Shown here piece after piece: positions 14,936 to 25,900 of a DNA stretch of 64,000 nucleotides (positions are counted from its first letter, which is position 1; every line of letters starts with the position of its first letter). The notes beneath the pieces are model-generated. The model made no database searches. It saw only the letters and a list, made by a program, of their open reading frames with translations, and was not told the DNA's origin. The position numbers were made by a program, and so were the translations under genes. Origin of the DNA: Phalacrocorax aristotelis (taxonomy: Eukaryota; Chordata; Aves; Suliformes; Phalacrocoracidae); contig NC_134282.1 in NCBI RefSeq assembly GCF_949628215.1, positions 16,658,723-16,722,722 on the forward strand, written 5' to 3'.

Positions 14936-17399
14936 GGCATCCTAAGAGGCAATTTAAGCTAAGTATTTTCTTCTTGTTTCACAGGATTGGGACTAATCAA
15001 CATCTGTAGCACACCAGAGAGACTCAGGGAGAAGTGGTACAAGAGTAATACCTGTGAGAATGGGGAGGTCTGAAAAATAGATCCATATCTAATGCTGATT
15101 GCTGTCCAGGTAGAAGTGAGAAGAATATAACTTCTCTGACATCCAGACTCATTTATACAGCCCCTATCACCCTGCATACCTAGGTGCTATTACAGCACAA
15201 AAAAACCCCAAACCTGCAAATACAAGGAAGGTGTTTACAAAAGCAGCAAGTTGAAGTTTTTTGCTCTAGAAGAGAGACATTTTCATCAGAGAAAAAGGCA
15301 GAAGCAATCATTCTCCCACCCTATTGAATAGACCCTACACAACCACCCTCACCTGTTCTAAGGGCAGCTCTGCATTTTTGTACCTTTTGCTTCCAGAGCT
15401 GCACAGGCCTGTGGGATATGGGGGTTTATAAAAACCTGCTTCAGGGTAAGCTAAGGCTTTCTGGTGAGTTTAAGCTAGATCTCTAGAGAAGGGAGATGAA
15501 CTTGAGAAGATTTATATTGCTAGGATGATGCTGCTTGGCCAGAGGGAAATTGAGGGAGGAGAAGCAGGAGTCAGTGGGGGAATCAAAGGGTGAATTTTAA
15601 GGGACAGAATAAATGAAAGAAGCGTGCAGAGCCTTGATGTTTGAATGTGTTGAATTTAAAAACAGGAGTGTGTTCTTCAGCCATATACTAGAGGAAGATA
15701 TAAAATTGGGACATCAAGTGAAACAGTAAAGCTGATGGGGGATTTGAAAGGTGAGGCGGAGAAAGGGCTGTGCTGAGCATGTCTCTTCTGTTGTTTTATT
15801 TGCCCTGGAAGAATTCCCTGTCTCTCTCTCTGTTTATACATGCAGCAAACTCCTGCAGAGCAGGGAGGAAGATGCAAGCTTTCCATCTTCCTTCCAGTCA
15901 GTGTTTATCATCCTGACACCAGCCTGGAGAGGAGGTAAGCTGAGCTGGGTGGCCAGAGGACAGCCTGGCTGTGCTATGGAGCCCTGGAGGCTGATGTGGA
16001 GCGATCAACCCCAGAGGAGCCTCACTGTCCTATCCCTACCCTGATCCCCCCTATGCTGCTGCAGCATGCTTGGGGAGAACAAGGCAGGTGGGCACCCAGC
16101 ATCTCACCCCAAGCATCAACTCACCATGTTCCTAGGTAGAACATTTGAATTTTTACCTGTGACAAGAGGAAAGCCTGCTGATGCTGTGTTGCTTGAATCC
16201 ATAAATACTGATGTGAGTCCTCCCTAATTCTAGGTGTGCAGGTGTTTGGCTGCAGCATGTCCTGAGCTGACTCTGCCTGCAAGAAAGGAGGGTCTGAGAG
16301 CACTACTCTTCCCTGCCTGGAGCCCAGGTGGGCTGGGGGTGCTTGGCAGGGGATAGGCTGCACCTGAGACCTCCAACAGTTCAAAAAAAAAAAAAAGCCC
16401 ATAAAGAGCAACTGGCAAGAATTCAGGATGCAATGTAAGGCTATAAGCAATCATCTGTGGCAACAGTCACTAGGTATTTGGAAAATCTGGGGAAGTCTTA
16501 GGCTGAAATGTTAGTAGGTGCCTTCACTTAAGGGCACAGCATATTGAGCTTTTGCTGCCTTGGGTCTGTGTGTTGCAGGAGGCACTGAGAGACATGTATG
16601 TGTCCCTGTGCCCATGTGACTCTGGACTGAGGGGTTTCTTGGTTAAGTAGCACATGTGCCAGCTGATAATGACCAGCAACATGATATATTTCAGCGTTCA
16701 TTGCTAAGTGGTTCTGCCTGGAAAATTGACTTGAAAATGTGCTTCAGGATGTGCCAGATATTCTCATGATAATTTCTCAGCCAAAAGCTCCCATGTGGTG
16801 TCCAATGTGATATCAGTAACTCAAAGGCAGGGGAAAATGAAGCCTCTATCTCCTTTCAAGCAATTTATTCTCCTTTTGTCTTTTTACATCCAGCAGTTAA
16901 GTAAATTACAGGGATTAAAATACAAAAGGCATTTAATTTTTTTAACTGTAATTTCTTAGCTCCTGGCAACAAAGTAACAAAAAAAGAAGAGAAATTAAGA
17001 AAAAAAATTAAACCCCAAATATAATTTTTAATGATTAAAATACAAATACAATTTTAACTGACTAAAAGTAAGAGGACTTGTTTGAGCACAAAGAAACAGC
17101 AGCAGGCTTCAGGATTCAAGTAGCTGTAATCAGCTTCAATTTCACATTAAAAAAACCAGAGGGGAAAATTTCTGGTGGTGATTACTCTGACTGTATTTCT
17201 GGTATACTTCCTCTTTCTCTTTATTCAAGCTGCTTTTAATTTTATCAACTTTATCCTTAAATCTGCTTTTCTGTTCCTCAAGTCTTGAGGGTTATCCAGC
17301 CCTTTGAACTGATTTCTGAGATGCTCTGTGGGAGGTACAGTGCCTATCTGGAGAGCTTGTGAGATGAAAGGCCTCTTACACCCTTTTTCCAGGTGGGCT

Positions 17400-17480
17400 G
17401 TAATACAGAAGTTCGTGGCTATGTGGGAAGTCAGTGACAGAGCTGGGAATTATCTCAAGGCCTAATGTCCAAGCCAGAAA
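17400..17480 (-). repeat. MIR-like remnant, weak
   Basis: The segment 'cagtgacagagctgggaatt' followed by an 'aaggcctaatgtccaagcc' tail resembles the reverse complement of the MIR core (agtggcagagccgggattcgaaccc). Only the core is visible and the match is weaker than at the other MIR-like sites in the window. Confidence 0.35.
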
Positions 17481-17913
17481 TAAGATAAGCCAAACTACCA
17501 TTTATTCATCAGGTGCAGTAGATCTTAAAATGTAATTCTGAGCTCTGAATTCTCCTGTAAAACCAAATAACTGCTAGGCTTAGCCTAAATCCTGTTATTT
17601 TGGCATCTTTTTTTTTTAAGGATCCAAATCAAGTTTTTAAAACAAAACTCAACTTGGGGGGTGGGGTGGGGGAACAAACCATTTTTCTAAATTCTTTCAG
17701 CTTCCCACCAAAACATAGCTCTGCATAAAACACTGCACACTGTTTTCTGCTTTTAATGGTGAAAGCAGAGTTAGTTCCAGAGTTGTAGGCACACACAGGG
17801 TGCTTGCTGGAAAGGTGCACTTCTCAAAGTTGCTTCCCCCTGTGAATTCCAGAGCAAGAAAGCTCCTGCCTAAATCCTTACATGTATGCACAATATTTTA
17901 GTTGTTGCAGTAT

Positions 17914-17918
17914 CTATT
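17914..17918. repeat. Target-site duplication, left copy (CTATT)
   Basis: This is the five-base direct repeat immediately outside the TG terminus of the solo LTR. The matching copy lies directly after the CA terminus. A sixth base does not match, so the duplication is 5 bp. Confidence 0.8.
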
Positions 17919-18494
17919 TGTTGTGGTTTAGCCCCAGTCAGCAGCCAAGCACCGCGCAGCCGCTCACTCACTCTCCCCTGGTGGGACGGGGGAGAGAATT
18001 GGAAGAGTAAAAGTGAGGCAACTCATGGTTTGAGATAAAGACAGTTTAATAGGTGAAGCAAAAGCAGCGCACGCAAGCAAAGCAAAACAAGGAATTCATT
18101 CACTGCTTCCCACAGGCAGGCAGGTGCTCAGCCATCTCCAGGAAAGCAGGGCTCCATCACGCGTAACGCTTACTTGGGAAGACAAACGCCATCACTCCAA
18201 ACGTCCCCCACCTTCCTTCTTCCCCCAGCTCTATATGCTGAGCATGACGTCATATAGTATGGAATATCCCTTTGGCCAGTTGGGGTCAGCTGTCCTGGCT
18301 GTGCCCCCTCCCAGCTCCTTGTGCACCCGGCAGAGCACGGGGAGCTGAAAAAGTCACTGACCAGTGTAAGCGCTACTTAGCAACAACTAAAACATCTCCC
18401 CATTATCACCGCTGTTTCCAGCAAAACTCCAAAACACAGCCCCATCCTAGCTACTATGAAGAAATTTAACTTTACCCTAGCTGAAACCAGGACA
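17919..18494. mobile_element. Solo LTR of an endogenous retrovirus, probably ERVL-like
   Basis: A 576-bp element with TG...CA termini (begins TGTTGTGGTTTAGCCCC, ends GAAACCAGGACA) is flanked by a perfect 5-bp direct repeat CTATT (17914-17918 and 18495-18499). No internal gag, pol or env region and no second LTR is present, so this is a solo LTR left by recombination between two LTRs. The 5-bp target duplication fits class III (ERVL-type) integration better than the 6 bp usual for ERVK. I recall very similar LTRs as abundant in neoavian genomes. The intact ends and exact target duplication suggest a fairly young insertion within bird evolution. It carries a TGACGTCA motif at 18245. Confidence 0.85.
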
Positions 18495-18499
18495 CTATT
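18495..18499. repeat. Target-site duplication, right copy (CTATT)
   Basis: This is the five-base direct repeat immediately after the terminal ACA of the solo LTR, identical to the copy at 17914-17918. Confidence 0.8.
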
Positions 18500-21400
18500 T
18501 CAGGTGTTCATTGTGGGGTTGGAACAGGAGTATTTGAACAATTCACAGCAACTTCCCACAACAGACTTTATACTTTGGATAGTTTTAAAGTTTTGTCTTC
18601 CCATGAATGTGTGATTTAAGGATTTGAGGACTCCATTACCACCTATGTATTGAAGAGAGTTTTCTCTGTAGTTCTGAGTCTGGGATATGCATGCACATAT
18701 AGGAGAAATCCCTTTTACTAATAACTAACCTAAAAGGAGATTCCATTTCCTTTAGCCTTCTGCCAGGCAAAAGGCTTCACTGACCCCATTCTCTGCTGGA
18801 TTTTCCCTGCTGATACGCCAAGACAAATACAAGGCCCCTCTGGATCGTCCAAAACAGTGGAGGTAGCTGCAGTTGCCTCAGATCTGAGGGTGACCTGCAA
18901 AGCCTTGCTCCCGGGGAGGATGCAGCAGAACAATGTCATCCTTGTTTGCACTCATTTAAATCAGTGCCTGGAGTCTTTCCTTTCCCCTGTGCACCACATC
19001 CCTTGCACAGTCTCACAAAGGGCTGTATTCATCAGTGAGCAGCAACTAGTTATAATCCTTTTGAAAGACAACAGGCTGTGCCAGCTCTACCAAGGCTTGT
19101 CTTAAAGAGTTCATCCTTCCTTGCTCACACAAGCCCGGGGCTGTCTTGGTTAAATCCTGTGCATGCAGGTGGGTTTGAGGGTCTAAGGACCAACTAGAGT
19201 GGGTTCCATGGGGCGGGAAGGGAATCCCTGCATCAGCAAGTCCTGGTGAAGTGGTTGCATCCCCTGTGGGTGCTCGATGACTTCCATCTCAGGAGCTGTT
19301 TGGATTCGTGCCCACACTCCTCCCATGGACAAGCTGCTGCACAACCTCACTGCCCTGGATGGGGTGAACCTTCTTTGTATTCCAGCCTCAATATATTCAT
19401 GGCCAGTTTGCTCCTATTTGTTCCTGTGCCAGCACTGGCCTTTAGCTTAAATATAGCTCTCCCTGGCACTGGATTTATTCATCTCAGTGTGTTTGTAGGG
19501 AGTAAGCAATTCCTTGCAGCTTTCATTGCATGAGGACAAGACCGAAGCTGCTTTAGTTCTCCTCTTGCAGAAAGGCAATCCTCAGTCCTCTATATTACCC
19601 TGCTCTTGTCTTGGGCTAAACTGAATTTACCTGCCCATAGTCTTCCCAGGCCAGGAGGGATGATCACAAACAGACACTGAGGATGCAGCTGCAAAAAGCA
19701 AAGACTGAGCCAGCCACAGTGGTGAAATTGAGTAGGGAGGGGAGAGCTCCCAGCGGATTTGGGCTGGAGGAAAAATTGATTGCAGTGGTGATGTGAAAAC
19801 ACTGCAACATGAAAAAGCCAACACATGCTTAATTAACTTTTGTCAGTCGACCTTAATGTAGAAAGCAAGGCTGTTCTGCATTTCTTCATCTCCCTTCAAC
19901 TGCACATCTCTGTGTTCTCTATGTGTCCTCTGTCCTTCCCTCTGTCTGTCCCACCTCCTTCCTGCCACTCTCATTTCTTTCTTTCTTTCTAGTAGTCTGT
20001 CATGGTTCCATTCTGGACTGTACCAGGAGGCTGATCAGAGTTTAGCAAGGTGATTTCTTTCCTAAAAGTCATCCTCAGCAGCCACCAAATGCTCTGAAGG
20101 CAGCTAAGGAAGAGCTTTAAACAGGTTTAAACTGCTAGCTGTGCTTATGAGCTGCCAGGGGCTCTGTGTGGGCTCCTGTTTGTCAGTAAATTCCATCCCA
20201 CTCTCACCGGAATCCAGAGGTCCCCAAAGTGTTCCCTGAAACTTTGGCTCAAACCAAAAGCATGACTGAAAAATGTTGTATTACACTCAAGCAAGCAAAG
20301 GCCGCCTCTTCTAGTGTGCATACATACAGGAATGAACTCAGTTCCTGAAATTCAAACCCCTAATCCAAACTCAGTCAGGTCAGACCTGGCAAGTTAAATC
20401 AGCTTTTCCCAGATTTCTCCTTTCTCCCTGTCTTGCATTCCCTCTTATGAAGCCCAGCAAGAGCCAGTCCCCAGTGGAGGTGGTTTCTGTGGCAACTCTG
20501 AAAGTCACCCTCTGGATGATCCTAGAACTGCACATCTTCTTGTTGAAAGGACCAGACACTTTAAGCAAAGAGATAATGGACAATCATAAATTGCTGTGTA
20601 TTGCAGTAGTCCCTGTTGCTGCCTGGGTGATGCATTTGTCACCTAGCAACGACATTAGGTGATGAGGAAAAAACAGATTTTTAATCTAATGGCTATGAGT
20701 TAACATGTATCAGAAAGAAGCCTCCCAAGTCCACTGCTGAGGTGGATATAATTGACTGAGGAGGGAAGAGATACCAAACTTTTCATCAGTAAGTGGACGA
20801 GGAGAGGGGAGCAGGGTTTACCTTTCATGTATCTATAAACATATGTGTGTGTATATATACCTCCTCCTGGGGAGAATGACAAAAAAAACTAGAAAAATCC
20901 CTCAGATTGGAGATAACCCTCGCACACAAGTCTCTCGGTACTGCAAAACCCCGAAGGCAGCAATGTCACAGTAGGCAGGGAGTGGGCAGGAGGGGTTGCA
21001 GCCCACCATGGGTTTCAGTGCAGAGCTCCTCTGGGCTTTTTGTGTCAGATCCCGGCTGGCTTAAAGCAAGTGCTGGGGCTCTTTATGATATTCATGTATT
21101 CAAGCTGCTGAACAGATCACAGGCAGAGAGAGTTTTCCTGCTGAAGTAGCAGCTCTTTTCAGTATTGGGATCACCTGTCAAGCAAAAGACGGGGCTGTTT
21201 GTGGACCCCCTCTTAGCCAACTCTTTCTCCTCCCAACGTCGTTATTGAGAATATAGAGACAGGGTCCACAGATTGCCACCACCACTTGAAACCTCTGCAT
21301 GGGATGAACCAGAAGAAAATACTTTAAAGTTTGCCTTTACGCCAGGAAGCTGAGCAATGGCAGGATTCAGTTCTTCCTTTTTTTCTTCTAGAAATAGACT

Positions 21401-22911
21401 CAGAACAGACTCTGTGCATTATTTTTCAGTACCAGGAGCTCATTTTCGTACCTGCCCCGCAAAATACTGGGGATGATCCATTCAGTAGCTCTAAATTGGA
21501 AGTACCCTGGGTGCTGGCAAGAGGGAAGTAATTGTGAGAGGAAGAAATCTGAAATTAGTTCACTGATGGATGATGTCTTTGAAGCCTGAAATTGTAAGAG
21601 TTGCAAGGTTCCCAGCAAGGCTGTGCACATTTTTATACTGCAGGAGCTTTTTCTTTTAGTAAAACAGCTAAGAAAATGGTTTGGCAGTTTACTGTTGAAC
21701 AAAGTTGAAAAGGACTGGTCTGAACCAGGACACCAACATGTTCAGGCCATTTATATTGTATAGCACATTCATTCAGCAACATGATGAGAGATGCTTTCTC
21801 AGAGGGCGTTGTTGCAGAGGCTTGCCTTTAATTAGGAGTGAGCTGAAAGTAAACATTTAAGAACACCAGGGTTTGGGCTGGGTTTATGCAAAACTTTAAC
21901 AATAAATAACAAACCTGGGTTGAGTATCAGAGTTGGTTAGACTTCTTGACCTTTTAGTTGAAGCAAAGCCACAGAGGTATATCTCAAGAGCAGCTTAGCT
22001 TTGTCAATCATTACAAAAGTAATGGCATCACAACATAATGCTTAACTTCTGGAGTGATGGCTAAACATATTCACAGCAACACCTTTTCTGTTAAATCTGG
22101 AAGAACCGTAGTTAATGGTGTGTTTCAGCCACGGGCTGTAAACTTCAGTGACAATCTATTACTGACTGCTGAACAAACCAGGATCGTCTGTTCTGCAGTG
22201 ATCAGAGCTACGGCGCAAGCCATTGTCCACCCCTGTTTAACTACACCATCGGCTGTATCCATTAGGACCAAATTGGTCCTTATACTGTGCAGTGAAATTT
22301 TGTATCCCTTATGAGAATCACGGGCTGTGTGGTTTTTTGGGTGCATTTTCCTAGCAAACCAACCCCTGGAAGCTGCATAACAGCAGTAGAGGTTCTGGTG
22401 GTGGTTGTCCCAGGGTGGGAAGGGTTTACTTCATCCTTGGTGCACATGTTTGAGGTGGTAGTCACAGTGCATAGGAGATGGTTGGAGGTAGCACTGCTTT
22501 TTCTGTAATTCCAGAATTGCAGCTGAAGGCCACATGTAATGAAAGCATGGGGTCACCATACGGTCTCCAGTGATTCTTTATTTGTAGCAGGTCCTGTTAA
22601 ATACAGCCACCAGTTAATATGGAACTAAGGTTCAGCAACAGGAATTTGTGAACTGCTATGAAAATACCGAAACAACTGCAAGGTGCTGACCTTAAACTAG
22701 TGTTCCTTTAACTTCTAGCAGCTCTTCGAGTGTGTCCATGCAAACCCAAATTTGTTCCCTGGCTAGCGGTAATTTCTAAAGCCCAGGAAGCCATTGGGTA
22801 ACAGGTTCTCTGGCTAAAGGCACAATGTGCAGAAAAGTTTTAAAAGCTCCAAATTACAGAGGGTAGAACACAGCTGCAAACAAAGCTCTTCCCACATTTC
22901 TCCTGCTAGTG
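18500..22911. other. Intergenic and 5' flank of TMEM207
   Basis: No exon is recognisable between the LTR and the first coding exon of TMEM207. The stretch includes a pyrimidine-rich tract with a short TTTC repeat (19860-19990) and a short TG/TA-rich run near 20838-20860. The TMEM207 promoter and 5' UTR must lie toward the right end. I see no CpG island and no convincing TATA box there, which fits a tissue-restricted gene better than a housekeeping one. Confidence 0.6.
19860..19990. repeat. Pyrimidine-rich tract ending in (TTTC)n
   Basis: About 130 bases are strongly biased to C and T on the + strand, rich in TCTGTC/TTCC-type units and ending in about four TTTC units at 19974-19990. This is low-complexity sequence with no coding signal. 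Confidence 0.6.
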
Positions 22912-22986
22912 ATGCAGAGACCTGGAGTTTTGTGTTTCACTTCATGGATCACAGGAACTGGAGTTTTGTGTTTAACCTTCTTCCAG
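22912..22986 (+). CDS. TMEM207: TMEM207 coding exon 1 (signal peptide)
   Basis: This exon encodes 25 residues, MQRPGVLC...GVLCLTFFQ, then donor CAG|GTAACA in phase 0. I chose ATG 22912 because it gives the same 25-residue first exon as the human protein and has a purine at -3. The exon contains two copies of a 16-bp direct repeat 36 bp apart (22922-22937, 22958-22973), giving the peptide echo GVLCFT / GVLCLT. Confidence 0.85.
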
Positions 22987-25900
22987 GTAACAAAACCATT
23001 CACTGGGACCAGGCTGATTTTAGGGATTTTGTGGGGGAAGATTTCAACTTTTATAGAATTTAGTCATCAGCCCTTTTTATTTTTTAGGGGGAGGAATTTT
23101 TTGAGGACCTGATGAATTTGGGGAGGATTTAATATTCACAACAATTCCAGTTAATGCAGAGAAAACATGACTACCTTAATCCTTTATTCTGGCTATGGCT
23201 ATTGAAATGGAAAAGCATGGGTCTTCAGTGGCACAGGTGGATGTTTGGCTGCATTGATAGATTACTGCCTCGGAGTAGATGCACTTTGCTGCAGTTTAAC
23301 TACGCTAAGGTAGCTGCGCCGAGGTAGTTTGAAGGATGACAAAAGAGAGTCCAGAGGTTGCAATTCAGCCATGAAGAATACTCAGGCCACACTTAATTAC
23401 AGCAATTGGCTCTGTGGTTTTGACCTGTTATTCTAATAATCACTTGAAGTACAAAACCAAAACTAAAATATTCTGCACCAGGGTGCATGTGTGACATGGC
23501 AAATTAGCTCAGTTTTAAAAGGACATGTCTGGAAGAGTTGAAGCTTCTGTCTTTTTCTCTATTCCTCATTTCGGTTTCAAACACTCATGAAATTTCATAG
23601 ATAATGTTTTATATTAAAGACTTATTATACCTAAAGACCTCTGGTGGAACTAGGGGTTGAAAAGCAGTGTGTGCACAGGATCAAACACATTATAGAAATT
23701 TGTGGGGTGATTTCTTGCTGTTTAGTGACACAAGATTTGCACAACAAAATCCCTACAAAGAAGTCCTGTCAATTAGAGATGTAATATAAGATCTCTCAAT
23801 TATACATATTTTATAACATTTTCTAATACAGATCACAGCTTTCCAGTTTGACTCAAAGAAAGTTAGAAATCTCTACATGGTTTGGATATATACATAAAGA
23901 AATCCAAAGTAACGATTTACAAATTACATTCTAATTGTTTTCTTCAAGAAATAGATCTAAATTCTTCCATGTTGCTCATTCTGCTTCCCAGTGTTATTGC
24001 AATTCTATATCTGACCTGAAGATTTTTTGTAGCAAATTTGAGCAAGTGTTATAACACACCTGATGCATGTCAGCCAAAAATTGTATTGAATTTGATTCTA
24101 TCGTACTGATGAACCACTCCAGTTACTTTTTGTTCAGATAATATGAAACTGAGGCTAAAATCAACAAGGCTTGCAAAAGTAAACTTGCTTGTGCAGAGAG
24201 TAGAAAATATACCTGAAAAACAAGTTTCAGGTTCACATATTTGCAATACCTGAAACCTGACTCTGAGAATGATGCATCACTACGGTCCGAAAAAAAAGGA
24301 AAATGCTGGGTAGAGCACATATCTGGTCAAAACAGCTCAAATTTACAGCTACATTTACAATTAGCTACTGGAAAATGAGCTACAGACCAAGAATTTGGTC
24401 ACGGGACATTTTCAGCAGGCATTTCTGAGTTCTGTAAATAGGTCTCTGACACCTGCTTGTGTCTCCCTGCACTCATCCTTCCCTCTTTCACACCCAAATA
24501 AATGCTTTCCCATTGGTCTAGCTTTCATTTACAAACTATTGAATTTATTGAGCTCTCTGCAGGGTTATCCACTGGTTTCAATACGGGCTAGCTCAGACCA
24601 GAGGTGTGCAGAGGCGAGTGCTCAGCCCGGCTGTCTCTAGGGAGAGGTCTGGCTTTGACCCCTGCAGGAACCAGCACCTGTATGACCCTTCCTCTCTGAC
24701 TTCCCACTCTAAGATCAGTACTTATACTGGTAAATTATAAAAAACAACACATATCTGCCCTCTCTGATTTACATGTGTGTTTTCAGTTAGCAGACTCTGA
24801 GTTGGACTGTGAGCTTGGCGAGAGGTGAGTGTGGCTCTGTTTTCTCACCCGCGGCTGCTCCCACCCCGGGCTCTTTCAGGGATGCAGTGCTCCTGCCCAG
24901 CACACTGACGTGGCAGAGGAATGAGGGCTTCCAGGAAAGGGCTGTCTAGTTTTAATTCCACAAGAGGAAAGGGATGCTGGCAACCTTTTGGGTTTTCAGC
25001 AAAAACGCTGGTGACGGGTGCTAGTGTTCAAAGGCAAACCAGTTGCACGCTGCTTTGTACATAATCTGCACCTGCTCCTATCTACATAGAGAAACTTTTA
25101 GTAGGGTTCACTTGATGGAGGAAGACTTCTCAATCCTCTACTTACTGATGACACTTTTTGTCATGTTGGTTGATGTGCGCTGGAGCTGGTACGGTCCCCT
25201 TTTGCTGGACTGAAAGTTTCTTTTATTTTTCCCTTGTTAGGTGCGTCAGGCAGAGCAATGAAAACTTTATCAGCTGGTATGTGTGGTAAGTTACAGATCT
25301 GTTTTAGAAGGAAAAACTGCCAAATAATATTCTTTGATGGATATATAGAGAGAAAGGCATTAAGAGAGACTGATAGCTAGAAAGCATTGCTCCTGGGCTG
25401 TCCCTGTGTTCTGTCTTTACTGACTAATGGGAATCATTTATCCATATCCTCCTCACTGTACACTGCTAACTGAGCAGGGCAAAACTGATGAATGATTTCA
25501 GGGAGAAATGTTTGAATTTCTAGCCAGCACTTGGCGCTGAGCACTCAGCACTGAGACATTGGTTTCTGGGGACTTTGGTCATGTCCAGTGGTCTGGAAGG
25601 GGAAACTACACTGATGGGGAAACTGCAACATTTAACGGCTATTTGCAAAAGATGTTAATGAATATGTTAATCTGAAGACATGCAGCCATCTGTCAGTGCT
25701 GCTTGCAGATGGTGATGGTACTGTTCCTCCCCTGCTGCCTCTGCCTCAGGTTCCTGATGTTGTTTTTCCTGGCCTTGCTCCTGTCCTGTGGGATCTGCTG
25801 CTGCCTGCAGTGCTGGCTGAAACGGTGGAGCTGCCTCCCCCGCCAACGCACCCTGGCTGTCTTTGCACTCAGCAGCTCGGATGCATTTTGCGGTTAGTCT

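Larger units (their letters stand above)
1..17918. other. Gene-free intergenic sequence left of TMEM207
   Basis: I see no recognisable exon in this stretch. The longest open frames (about 129 codons from 278, 128 from 5123, 139 from 6023, 124 ending at 9999 on the minus strand) show no known domain, no splice context and no compositional bias, and are what chance predicts in a window this size. By human synteny the next gene to the left should be IL1RAP on the minus strand, but none of its immunoglobulin or TIR-domain exons is visible, so at most a noncoding first exon could lie here. Contents that can be named are MIR-like remnants near 14855 and 17400, a TGACGTCA motif at 1693, and a 15-bp repeat at 10611 and 10913. 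Confidence 0.7.

Noticed and set aside
19399-19460. Signal-peptide-like frame MASLLLFVPVPALAFS as a TMEM207 first exon
   Set aside because: It has no donor site in the right phase. Exon 1 at 22912 has the correct length, phase and similarity to human.
25681-25749. Earlier TMEM207 exon 4 acceptor (TTGCAG|ATGGTG)
   Set aside because: Joining it to exon 3 creates a TGA at the junction codon and adds residues absent from the human helix. The CTCAG acceptor at 25750 gives a clean Trp codon and the expected helix length.
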